This document shows, piece by piece, positions 25,238-32,241 of a DNA stretch of 42,281 bases; the first letter of the stretch is position 1, and every line of letters starts with the position of its first letter. The notes beneath the pieces are model-generated. The model had not been told where the DNA came from. It saw only the letters and a list, made by a program, of their open reading frames with translations, and did not search any database. The DNA lies in NCBI RefSeq assembly GCF_900659865.1, contig NZ_LR213791.1:1-42281 (forward strand), written 5' to 3'. Made by a program: the position numbers and the translations under genes. Source of the stretch: Hyella patelloides LEGE 07179 (lineage in GTDB: Bacteria > Cyanobacteriota > Cyanobacteriia > Cyanobacteriales > Xenococcaceae).

Positions 25238-25843
25238 TTAAAAAGTTATTCCTTGCTGTTGTAAAAACTTTTTTAAAGTATTGCGGGCGTGATATAAACG
25301 AGATTTTACTGTACCTACAGGTATATCAAGAATTTGAGCAATTTTCTTTTGGGGAATATCCTCCAAATCGTGCAGTACAATTACTACACGGTGCGATAAA
25401 TTAAGATGCTCTAAACCTCTTTTCACCAAATCTTGATAGTGTAACTGCATTAAATCAGTTTCTTGGGAATTATAGCTACTATTTTCCCACATCATAGATT
25501 CTAAGTCAGGAACAGCACCTACTTTGTGATTATTTTTCGCTAGTTTTCGTCGATAGTCTGTGGCGACATTCCAACAGATACGATAAATCCAGGTGGAAAA
25601 ATATTCCGCTTGTTTTAGTTTAGGTAATCCTTTCCAAGCTCGCAAAAATACTTCCTGTAGTAAATCATCAAGCATTGCACTACCACATAATTGGTAGAGA
25701 GTAGAGCGTACTTTTGCCTGATAATTTTGATAGAGCAAGCGAAAACTCTCGCTGTCTCCATTACAGGAAAGAGCAACTAATTCTGATTCTGTCAATAAAG
25801 TATATTTATTTTCTGTAACAGCAATCCTGTCACTGGCTAACAC
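25238..25843 (-). CDS. ECF-type RNA polymerase sigma factor
   Basis: A 201-residue sigma-70 family protein with only regions 2 and 4. Region 2 includes FRLLYQNYQAKVRSTLY, DDLLQEVFLRAWKGLPKL and STWIYRICWNVATDYRRK. Region 4 includes LSHRVVIVLHDLEDIPQKKIA and a helix-turn-helix in ILDIPVGTVKSRLYHARNTLKKFL. It should direct transcription in response to envelope or metal stress and probably autoregulates this three-gene operon. The upstream GGAAACAATTAACG-like sequence on the minus strand could be part of its own promoter. Confidence 0.92.
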   Translation of the reverse strand: MLASDRIAVTENKYTLLTESELVALSCNGDSESFRLLYQNYQAKVRSTLYQLCGSAMLDDLLQEVFLRAWKGLPKLKQAEYFSTWIYRICWNVATDYRRKLAKNNHKVGAVPDLESMMWENSSYNSQETDLMQLHYQDLVKRGLEHLNLSHRVVIVLHDLEDIPQKKIAQILDIPVGTVKSRLYHARNTLKKFLQQQGITF

Positions 25844-25931
25844 GTTAATTGTTTCCTACGAAGTATTGGCTTTTTTTATTTAGACTAAGGGTAGTTACTA
25901 ACGGTTCAATTTAATTTCAAATTTCTCCCCG

Positions 25932-26210
25932 ATGCAATGTCAACTATGCGAACGAGAGATGGCGCAGCTAACAGTTCATCATCTGATTCCTCGTCAAACA
26001 GTAAAAAGAAAAAAGGCTGATGCAGGCTCGACTATAGATATTTGTTCTGCTTGTCATCGTCAGGTTCATTCTTTTTATAGCAATTTACAATTGGCTCGCG
26101 AATTAAACACTATCGACAAGCTACAAAGCGAACCCAAAATGCGTAAATTTCTAAGCTGGATTAGCAAACAAAACCCTGATAAAAAAATTAAGGTTAATCG
26201 TCGTCGATGA
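25932..26210 (+). CDS. Small HNH endonuclease-like protein
   Basis: A 92-residue protein. A CQLC pair (C3, C6), HH at 16-17, CSACH (C38, C41, H42) and H46 give the compact HNH/zinc-ribbon arrangement with catalytic-type HH-LIPRQ. The C-terminal half is basic (IKVNRRR). Such stand-alone HNH proteins are common in cyanobacteria and mostly uncharacterised. Nuclease activity is family-level expectation. It is divergent from the sigma operon, 88 bases apart. Confidence 0.75.
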   Translation: MQCQLCEREMAQLTVHHLIPRQTVKRKKADAGSTIDICSACHRQVHSFYSNLQLARELNTIDKLQSEPKMRKFLSWISKQNPDKKIKVNRRR

Positions 26211-26443
26211 AGTGAAGGAGATACTTTTTTAACTTCTTCTTATCTTCCAAGAATTATTTAGTTGTTTACATTAATAAAAATAGCGATCGCTATCTGACAA
26301 CTTCTATTTTTGTTAACGCTACCCAATATGCTTAGTATTCACTAAATCAAATATTTCTTTTGACTTGTAAAATTCCAACGGTTCATCTACATTACGACAA
26401 ATAAAAGTAAAATTTCGCAAGTTGGTTAAACTAAGTTTCAATT

Positions 26444-27820
26444 CTAATTTTTAAGGGCTTTAACTCTCATTTTTACGCCCCCAGCAGGAGTAAAAGTAAT
26501 ACCACGACGAGTAGATTTTAAAGGACGGTTATCCAATAGTTCTAGTTCTACATGAGATAAAATAGTAGCCAAAACTAATTTCATTTCAAACAGGGCAAAA
26601 GCATAACCCAAACAGCGACGATTTCCTCCACCAAAAGGCAAAAATTCATAGGGAGTAAATTGTTTTTCTAAAAATCTTTCTGGTTTAAATTTTTTCGGTT
26701 CGGGATAGATATCTTCCCGTTGATGTGTAAGATAAATAGAAGGAAATAATGATGTTCCAGGTTTAAACTGGTATCCCATAAGCTCAAAAGGTTCTTTTAA
26801 CTGACGACCAACAAAAACCACTACGGGATTTAATCTTAGAGTTTCCGATACTACTGCACTGAGATAGGGAAGTTTCACAAGATCGGTAAATTCGGCATTT
26901 TCGGCAAGGGAATTTAATTCTGCTTGACATTTTTGACCAACTTCAGGAAGCCGATGTAGCCAATAAAAAGACCAAGCTAAAGAACTTGCTGTGGTTTCAT
27001 GTCCTGCAAATAACATGGTCATCAATTCATCCCGTATTTCCCCATCACTCATTGGTTGACCGTCTTCATATCGTGCCTCAATAAGTAAACTAAGAATATC
27101 TTCTCCCAAAGTATCGGGATTTGAGCGACGACGATCGCCTTCTGACTGTAAAATTTCTCTAATCTGGCGTTTTTGTCTCAAAAACTTACCCCAAGGAGTT
27201 AAAACACCCAAGTCTTTTTGTAGCGCGGGAAAAAACAGAAAAAATGAAGTTAATGGAGAGTTAAATATCTCCAACCAATCAACCAAAATTGCTTTAAGGC
27301 GATCGTATCTTTGTCCCTCATCCAAGCCAAATATAGTTTTGAGAATAACTTGTAGAGAAATTTCTTGAGTATAATCGCGAATACAGATAGTCTGACCGAC
27401 TTGCCATTGAGCAATAACTTCTTTAGTTACCTTTACCATAGTTTGACCGTAGCTTTTCATCCTTTCTCCATGAAAAGGAGGCATTAGCAACTTACGCTGT
27501 CTCTTGTGTTCGATGCCATCGAGTAGTACTAGAGAGCGATCGCCCAATAAGACTCTTACAGGTGCAGTGGATTGTTGATCTATTTCAAATAAACTCGGAT
27601 CGGCGGTAAATACTTGTTCTATGGCTTTGGGATTGCTAAAAATTACATTGGGAGGGTACAGAGAAGATTTAGGAGAATAAAAAATCTCCCCATACTTTTT
27701 CTGGTATCTTTCCAACGTGCCAAATTGATCTAATAATGCTTGAATCATTGTAGCGATCGCAGGAGTTTTTACCGTTGGGGGTAGTTTGGCTTTTTCAGAA
27801 GGTGAAGTTACTGTAGTCAT
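26444..27820 (-). CDS. Cytochrome P450 (CYP110-like)
   Basis: A 458-residue soluble P450. The I-helix is AGHETTASSLAWSFYWL, the ExxR motif is in SETLRLNP and the heme-binding loop is FGGGNRRCLGYAFALFEMKL with the axial Cys at about residue 405. Overall length and the N-terminal LPPTVKTPAIATMIQALLDQFG resemble CYP110, the widespread cyanobacterial family that oxidises fatty acids, alkanes and sesquiterpenes. The substrate is unknown. A dead transposase ends 9 bases before its ATG, so the native promoter may have been replaced. Confidence 0.93.
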   Translation of the reverse strand: MTTVTSPSEKAKLPPTVKTPAIATMIQALLDQFGTLERYQKKYGEIFYSPKSSLYPPNVIFSNPKAIEQVFTADPSLFEIDQQSTAPVRVLLGDRSLVLLDGIEHKRQRKLLMPPFHGERMKSYGQTMVKVTKEVIAQWQVGQTICIRDYTQEISLQVILKTIFGLDEGQRYDRLKAILVDWLEIFNSPLTSFFLFFPALQKDLGVLTPWGKFLRQKRQIREILQSEGDRRRSNPDTLGEDILSLLIEARYEDGQPMSDGEIRDELMTMLFAGHETTASSLAWSFYWLHRLPEVGQKCQAELNSLAENAEFTDLVKLPYLSAVVSETLRLNPVVVFVGRQLKEPFELMGYQFKPGTSLFPSIYLTHQREDIYPEPKKFKPERFLEKQFTPYEFLPFGGGNRRCLGYAFALFEMKLVLATILSHVELELLDNRPLKSTRRGITFTPAGGVKMRVKALKN

Positions 27821-28021
27821 GAGGGAGAATTATGTTGTAAAAAAGAATTGAACACGATTATATTTCTTCTGAGTTTTGGTTAACTTTTTCCCCCTAGGTT
27901 TCTTAATTGGGGTTTGACTCAAATCATGAAGTTTAGCAATTCCTTGATATCCTTTGTCAGCTATTACTTTCAGGAATTTATGAAATTTTGTCTGACTATT
28001 TTTAAATAATTTGAAATCATG

Positions 28022-28069
28022 CTTGCTCCGTCGATAAAGCTGGGGTTTCCCCAGCATCGGCGGTGCGCT
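28022..28069. repeat. 48-base palindromic insertion within the transposase relic
   Basis: Exactly 48 bases interrupt the coding sequence between the codons for Gly-Lys and His-Asp-Phe, adding 16 codons in frame. It holds a perfect 7-bp hairpin, GCTGGGG-TTT-CCCCAGC at 28039-28055, and a GC-rich arm (GGCGGTGCGC). Its base composition is much richer in GC than the host ORF. Confidence 0.7.
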
Positions 28070-28180
28070 TTTACCTTTAGAATACGCTAAACATATTATT
28101 TTATGAGTTTTTTGTCCAAATAATACTTGAGTTTTTAAGGTATGTCTTCTTTGTTTTCCACTATACAATTTTTTAGTCAA

Positions 28181-28218
28181 TAGCGATCGCGTAGTGCTGC
28201 TGTCAGCAGACCGCGTTA
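28181..28218. repeat. HIP1-containing palindromic insertion in the relic
   Basis: The stretch TAGCGATCGCGTAGTGCTGC and the bases after it interrupt the expected transposase sequence before KKLYSGKQ. It contains a HIP1 octamer and an odd palindrome TGCTG-T-CAGCA. The inserted codons read SADSSTTRS-like low-complexity sequence foreign to the family. Exact borders are uncertain. Confidence 0.5.
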
Positions 28219-28360
28219 TCAAACTTTTTACACCATCTATTCTTTGCAGGGAGGCATGGCTGCGGGAGTGGTTTCTTTCATGATGAAGATCGCTATTAAT
28301 GATAATGCTCAAGTCAATCAGTAAAAACATTCTATCTTATTTTGATAGTCACCGTTACTC

Positions 28361-28440
28361 CGCCTTAAAAGCGACGAGACCCCGCGTCGCGCAAGGGAAT
28401 GCTCGTCAAGACACGACGGAGACGGCACGTGACCGTTGGT
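28361..28440. repeat. GC-rich palindromic repeats at the 5' flank of the transposase relic
   Basis: GCGACG (28371-28376) pairs with CGTCGC (28385-28390) around AGACCCCG. The adjoining GACGGAGACGGCACGTGACC partly mirrors GTCACCGTTACTCCG upstream. It shares GAGACCCCGC with the palindromic element at 22909-22963. It is either the decayed left end of the insertion sequence or another inserted small repeat. Confidence 0.5.
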
Positions 28441-28781
28441 CAAAATTGTTTAAGTACCGTTAATACTAATCAAAGCTCAATACGTTTAATCTGAACAAAA
28501 TTAATTCATATTTGACAGATCGAGTTCTTAACTTTCTTCTCACAATTGATTTAAAAAGAGCTAATTTTCTCATAATTGCTCATGAGATTAATAGACTACT
28601 ATACAGACGCAAAAGTATTTAGAGCAAGCATTTAAACTATCAACAACTATGCTCGTTCAATACTAATCAAATCTGAGTTTATTGTTATGTTTTATAACAA
28701 TGTCCAGGGATCGTTAATTTTTGCTAATTTGTCTTGACACTTCTGTTAGGTTGTAAGAGAAATCAAAAAAGAGGTTGAATT
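28441..28781. other. AT-rich spacer before the 35-residue gene
   Basis: No ORF of note. A perfect TTGACA is at 28734-28739, but the -10 region that should follow is poor (AGAAAT-like at 28758), so a promoter for the small gene is possible but unproven. Confidence 0.45.
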
Positions 28782-28889
28782 ATGACTTTATCTCCAAGTG
28801 TGATTGTTTTAATTGCTGTTATAACAACAGGTTATCTAGCAGCAATAAGTATAGGTACAGTAGCTTATTTTGCCAATGAAAAAGAATAG
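28782..28889 (+). CDS. 35-residue single-span membrane peptide, unknown
   Basis: ATG at 28782 is preceded by GAGG 7 bases upstream, and the frame ends TAG at 28887-28889. The peptide starts MTLSPSVIVLIAVITTGYLA, continues through a Gly/Ser-containing helix to about residue 31 and ends ANEKE. It is one transmembrane helix with a short acidic C-terminal end, the size and style of small subunits of photosynthetic or respiratory complexes. It does not match PsbM, PsbT, PsbX, PetL, PetM, PetN, PsaI, PsaJ, PsaM or CydX as I know them. The next gene (SDR) is 125 bases on in the same direction. Confidence 0.6.
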   Translation: MTLSPSVIVLIAVITTGYLAAISIGTVAYFANEKE

Positions 28890-29014
28890 CGATCGGAGAA
28901 GTTACTTCACTATTTTCTGATTGTATGCACCAAATCAATTTGTAATTCTATTAACTGCAAAATATTTCAGATATTGATTGAAGTTATAGAAAGTTTTTAG
29001 TGAGGGTTAAACCC

Positions 29015-29782
29015 ATGGATATAAAAGGAAAAACAGCTTTAGTTACAGGTGCTTCTCGTGGGATTGGTAAAGCAATCTCAATTGAATTAGCAAGAGCAGG
29101 AATTAAACATTTAATATTACTCGCTAGAGATCGTCAGAAACTAGCCGAGGTCGCCACGAAAATCGAAATAATAGGAGTTAAGGTTACTACTTTGTCTTTA
29201 GATCTGAGACAATTATCTTCCATGAATATTGCGATCGCTCAAATGTGGACTGTTCATAAACCAATTCATTTACTAATTAACTGTGCAGGAGTTGCTCATC
29301 AATCAACATTCTTAGATAGCCAAGCTCACAAATTTGAAGAAGAAATTTCCCTCAATTTATTAGGAATGATGAACATCACTCGCGCCATGGCGAAACGGAT
29401 GGCAAATCAAAAAGAAGGAACAATTGTCAATGTTTCTAGCCTGATGGGTAAGGTAGCTGCTCCTACTATGTCTACTTATTCGGCAACTAAATTCGCAATC
29501 ATCGGTTTCACTCAAGCTTTGCGGAGCGAGTTAGCAGAACATAATATTGAAGTCATTGCTCTACTGCCGACCCTAACTGATACTGAGATGGCACGTAATC
29601 TTAAATTATTTCGTTGGGTAATGCCGATGACTGCTGAAAAAGTTGCTCAAACTTTGGTTTCAGGATTATACAAAAACAGGAGTGAAATTTTAGTAGGATG
29701 GCAGAGTTATTTGGCAGTGTGGTGTCAACGTATCTTTCCTCGGTTATTCCAGAAGATTATGTTGTTGTCTGCACCAACATAA
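29015..29782 (+). CDS. SDR-family oxidoreductase
   Basis: A 255-residue classical short-chain dehydrogenase. It has TGASRGIGKAI (cofactor binding), the NCAGVA structural motif, catalytic Ser in VNVSSLMGK and YSATK (Tyr/Lys). I chose ATG 29015 with GAGGG 8 bases upstream over an in-frame GTG at 29000. The C-terminal KNRSEILVGWQSYLAVWCQRIFPRLFQKIM is hydrophobic and basic, as in SDRs that associate with membranes and act on lipids or retinoid-like substrates. It lies among a P450, a Rieske oxygenase and a regulator, suggesting a shared oxidation pathway. The substrate is unknown. Confidence 0.88.
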   Translation: MDIKGKTALVTGASRGIGKAISIELARAGIKHLILLARDRQKLAEVATKIEIIGVKVTTLSLDLRQLSSMNIAIAQMWTVHKPIHLLINCAGVAHQSTFLDSQAHKFEEEISLNLLGMMNITRAMAKRMANQKEGTIVNVSSLMGKVAAPTMSTYSATKFAIIGFTQALRSELAEHNIEVIALLPTLTDTEMARNLKLFRWVMPMTAEKVAQTLVSGLYKNRSEILVGWQSYLAVWCQRIFPRLFQKIMLLSAPT

Positions 29783-29814
29783 TCTTCTCTAGCTCTAGTC
29801 CCACAAAATACGTC

Positions 29815-29850
29815 GCGTCATGAAGTCAGAGTACTTTGGCTTCATTACGC
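29815..29850. repeat. 36-base imperfect palindrome
   Basis: GCGTCATGAAG at the left pairs with CTTCATTACGC at the right with one mismatch, and CAGAG with CTTTG inside, leaving a 2-base loop. It lies 33 bases after the SDR stop. It could be part of a terminator, but there is no T-run, so a palindromic repeat is equally likely. Confidence 0.5.
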
Positions 29851-29922
29851 CGACTGTGAGATGGTAGTTAATATTCTCCTTTGCTCCAGGAAGCGAAAAA
29901 AACGTTCCATGTATTCAACAAA

Positions 29923-29957
29923 GTGAGAGAGGGCGAGGCAACCTCACCCTCTCTCAC
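29923..29957 (+). terminator. Strong hairpin, 15 bp, possible terminator or leader element
   Basis: GTGAGAGAGGG (29923-29933) pairs perfectly with CCCTCTCTCAC (29947-29957). The inner GAGG-CAA-CCTC adds four pairs after one C/A mismatch. No T-run follows; instead AGGAGG comes 9 bases later, in front of a mini-ORF. So it may be a 5' leader hairpin left from a lost gene. Confidence 0.5.
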
Positions 29958-29977
29958 CTTCAATATAGGAGGTAATA

Positions 29978-30025
29978 ATGTCAGAACTGAAAAAAGGAAA
30001 AGATCGTATAGTTTCCATAGATTGA
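29978..30025 (+). other. 15-codon mini-ORF behind a perfect ribosome-binding site
   Basis: AGGAGG at 29967-29972, a 5-base gap, then ATG and MSELKKGKDRIVSID, TGA. This initiation signal is the best in the neighbourhood yet the frame is only 15 codons. It may be a leader peptide or, more likely, the surviving start of a deleted gene. Confidence 0.35.
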
Positions 30026-30078
30026 CTCAAAGATAATTATCAGCAGCACTGCGCGATCGCTCTTCTGAATTTTTCAGA

Positions 30079-31068
30079 TTATTCAGCTATAGTCGCTGCT
30101 GATTTTTGCCAATTAGTAAAATTATGCTGCACCCAATCCATACCTACCTCATTATTTAACTTAATTTTTTGTGGTGCATTAGCATAAATTTTATTTAAAA
30201 TATCTGTATCTTGTTCGACAACAACTTTACTAAGAGCGAGAAATTGATTTTGTAATAATTTTGCCAAGGGATTGCTAGCTTCAGCAAATAACAAGATATA
30301 GGTTCTGGTTTTAGTTAAAGTTTCGGGAACAAAAAGATGGCATTGAGCAATTTTGCCAAAAGGGCTATTACCGTGAAAAATAACCAAAGAAGGAAAATAG
30401 TTTTCTAAATGAGCTTGAATAACATCGGGAAGTAAAAATTGATTAGGTTGTTTGAGCTTTTCCCAAAAGGTTTTAGGTTTGGTAGGAGTATTAAAAAAAG
30501 CCTCGGAATGATAGCCATTATCGATAAATTTTTCAAATCTGACTTCGGTAATTTCAAATAAGTCTCGATGCGTACCATTTTGATGATTATAATCGTGCAT
30601 GATTAATAGCATCGATCGCAAGTCTGTCTTGACACTGGTATTTGCGGTATAGCCAATAAATTCATAGTCTCGATTAATCTTCTCTAAAATATCGGGAATA
30701 GGTATTTTAGGTTCATAACCGCCATAAGACCAAATAAAATCATCTTTAATTATCAATTCTAAAGGCTGCATTTGAGATAAGATTTTTTTCTCTGTTCCTG
30801 GTAAAATAGTGCAACCATCGCTATCAAATTCCAAAGCATGAAACGGACAAACAACTTTACTCTTGCCATCTGGTTGAGTTTCGCACCATCCTTCTGATAG
30901 CATTGCACCCATGTGAGGACAAGTATTTGGTAAAGCTTGAACTTTTTCTGTGCAATCTTTCCACATTACATAGTCTTTGCCATAAAGAGCAATTTTGTGT
31001 GGTTTATTTGTTGTGAGCATCGATTTATGCGCTAATAGCCAAGGCGCACCTTCTAACATAGACATCAC
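30079..31068 (-). CDS. Rieske non-heme iron oxygenase (alpha-subunit type)
   Basis: A 329-residue soluble protein. The Rieske [2Fe-2S] ligands are C50-P-H52 and C74-P-F-H77. The mononuclear iron site is visible as D159-Y-N-H162 with H167 (DYNHQNGTHRDLF), the usual DxxHx4H pattern. The C-terminal domain is about 150 residues, short compared with aromatic dioxygenases and nearer to Rieske monooxygenase/demethylase types. It should hydroxylate or demethylate an organic substrate using electrons from a ferredoxin or reductase, neither of which is encoded nearby. It is divergent from the TetR-like regulator with 200 bases between. Confidence 0.88.
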   Translation of the reverse strand: MMSMLEGAPWLLAHKSMLTTNKPHKIALYGKDYVMWKDCTEKVQALPNTCPHMGAMLSEGWCETQPDGKSKVVCPFHALEFDSDGCTILPGTEKKILSQMQPLELIIKDDFIWSYGGYEPKIPIPDILEKINRDYEFIGYTANTSVKTDLRSMLLIMHDYNHQNGTHRDLFEITEVRFEKFIDNGYHSEAFFNTPTKPKTFWEKLKQPNQFLLPDVIQAHLENYFPSLVIFHGNSPFGKIAQCHLFVPETLTKTRTYILLFAEASNPLAKLLQNQFLALSKVVVEQDTDILNKIYANAPQKIKLNNEVGMDWVQHNFTNWQKSAATIAE

Positions 31069-31243
31069 TAATTCCCTCAGTGGTAAATTTTGGACAAATA
31101 GCTCTATGGCGACAAATAGAAGATAAAATGTCGCCAGTCATATTATTTAGTACCGATATCAAATAAGATCGGAGAAACTTCCTGTTTCTCCATTTAAGTC
31201 ACCAAAGATCGGTTAGAAAAAACTTTTTTCTAACATGAATATA

Positions 31244-31266
31244 TGACATATTGTTCACTTTTGTCA
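31244..31266. promoter_or_regulatory. Possible operator (TGACA...TGTCA) in the Rieske/TetR spacer
   Basis: TGACA at 31244-31248 and TGTCA at 31262-31266 form an inverted repeat with a 13-base spacer just before the regulator's start codon. TetR regulators usually repress from a palindrome between divergent genes, so this is a candidate site. The half-sites are short and the assignment is weak. Confidence 0.25.
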
Positions 31267-31268
31267 AG

Positions 31269-32153
31269 ATGAAGCCCCAAAATAATTTACTCCGTCGTCA
31301 ACCCCAACAAAAACGCTCTCAAGAGCGTGTCGAGAACATTTTAGATGCAGCAGCCATAGTATTTGATGAGGTGGGTTTTGAAGCTGCGACCACTCATGCG
31401 ATCGCTGCTCGTGCCAATACCGCAGTAGGCTCACTCTATCAATTCTTTCCTGATAAATTAGCGATTTTTAATGCTTTGGAGTTACGTCACGTCGAGCGCG
31501 TTTATGTTGTCTGGGACAAACTATTACGCCCTGAAGTCATACAGCTACCATTTGCTGAGTTTATTCACACTATGACAACGCAGTTTCAAAAACTGTTTGA
31601 GCAACCCACTTCACGCATTATCTTTGTACAGTTTTTTACCTCACCAACCATATTCAAAAACATTGACCATAGCTTTACCCAAGAAGCAATTCAATTTACA
31701 GCCAAACTATTACAAAGTCGCAATCCAGCTTTAGAAGATAAGCGCAGTTTGCTCCTAGCAGAAATTTGCGTTCATGGCATTAACACTCTAATATTGCTAG
31801 CATTACGCAGCGATCAAGCACACAGTCAAGAAATTTTTATAGAAATAGAAATTTTACTCAAAGCTTATCTAAAAGATAATATTGGGGATGAAGTGATTAA
31901 TAATAATTCTTTTCCGCCATTAGAAAAAATAGCAAAGCAATACAAACTTAACTCTCGTCAAAGCTTAATTTTAAAATACGCCAGCAACAATTCAGAAATA
32001 ACGATCAAAAACTGCGAAGCGATGTTTCCCGATATATCTCGGCGCACTATACAAAGAGATTTGAAAACTATGATCGAGCAAAAATTACTGCTTCCTCAAG
32101 GTAATACAGATCGGCGTTGTTATAGTATCAATCAAGAGTTATTAAACTTATGA
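31269..32153 (+). CDS. TetR-like regulator with C-terminal winged helix
   Basis: A 294-residue protein. The N-terminal TetR helix-turn-helix (about 8-58) reads RSQERVENILDAAAIVFDEVGFEAATTHAIAARANTAVGSLYQFFPDK (given here as family wording over 31320-31460). A helical ligand domain extends to about 195. Beyond it, residues about 215-294 form a second DNA-binding module: LNSRQSLILKYASNN, then ISRRTIQRDLKTMIEQKLL and NTDRRCYSI, a DeoR/Fic-type winged helix. I chose the ATG at 31269; an in-frame TTG at 31251 is less likely. It is divergent from the Rieske gene and probably controls it. Confidence 0.85.
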   Translation: MKPQNNLLRRQPQQKRSQERVENILDAAAIVFDEVGFEAATTHAIAARANTAVGSLYQFFPDKLAIFNALELRHVERVYVVWDKLLRPEVIQLPFAEFIHTMTTQFQKLFEQPTSRIIFVQFFTSPTIFKNIDHSFTQEAIQFTAKLLQSRNPALEDKRSLLLAEICVHGINTLILLALRSDQAHSQEIFIEIEILLKAYLKDNIGDEVINNNSFPPLEKIAKQYKLNSRQSLILKYASNNSEITIKNCEAMFPDISRRTIQRDLKTMIEQKLLLPQGNTDRRCYSINQELLNL

Positions 32154-32241
32154 CAACTTACGACAAAAATGAATCTTGAGAATAATATCATAATCTTATA
32201 GCCACATAAACTAGATTACCTTTCTGGCAATTTAGAACATA

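Larger units (their letters stand above)
27830..28330 (-). pseudogene. IS5-type transposase relic with nested small insertions
   Basis: The frame contains KKLYSGKQRRHTLKTQVLFG, HDFKLFKNSQTKFH and VIADKGYQGIAKLHDLSQTP followed by a Lys-rich KKPRGKKLTKTQKKYNR. This is the IS5/IS427-like DDE transposase wording, with the second Asp in ADKGYQG. The N-terminal part with the first Asp and the C-terminal part with the catalytic Glu are both missing. A 48-base in-frame insertion (28022-28069) splits GKxHDFKLF. A second GC-rich insertion lies near 28181-28218 and perhaps a third near 28245-28270. No terminal repeats are resolved. Confidence 0.85.
29783..30078. other. Spacer with two strong hairpins and a leader-like mini-ORF
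   Basis: Between the convergent SDR and Rieske genes. It holds an imperfect palindrome at 29815-29850, a 15-bp hairpin at 29923-29957 and a 15-codon ORF with a perfect AGGAGG (29978-30025). No other gene is visible. Confidence 0.6.
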
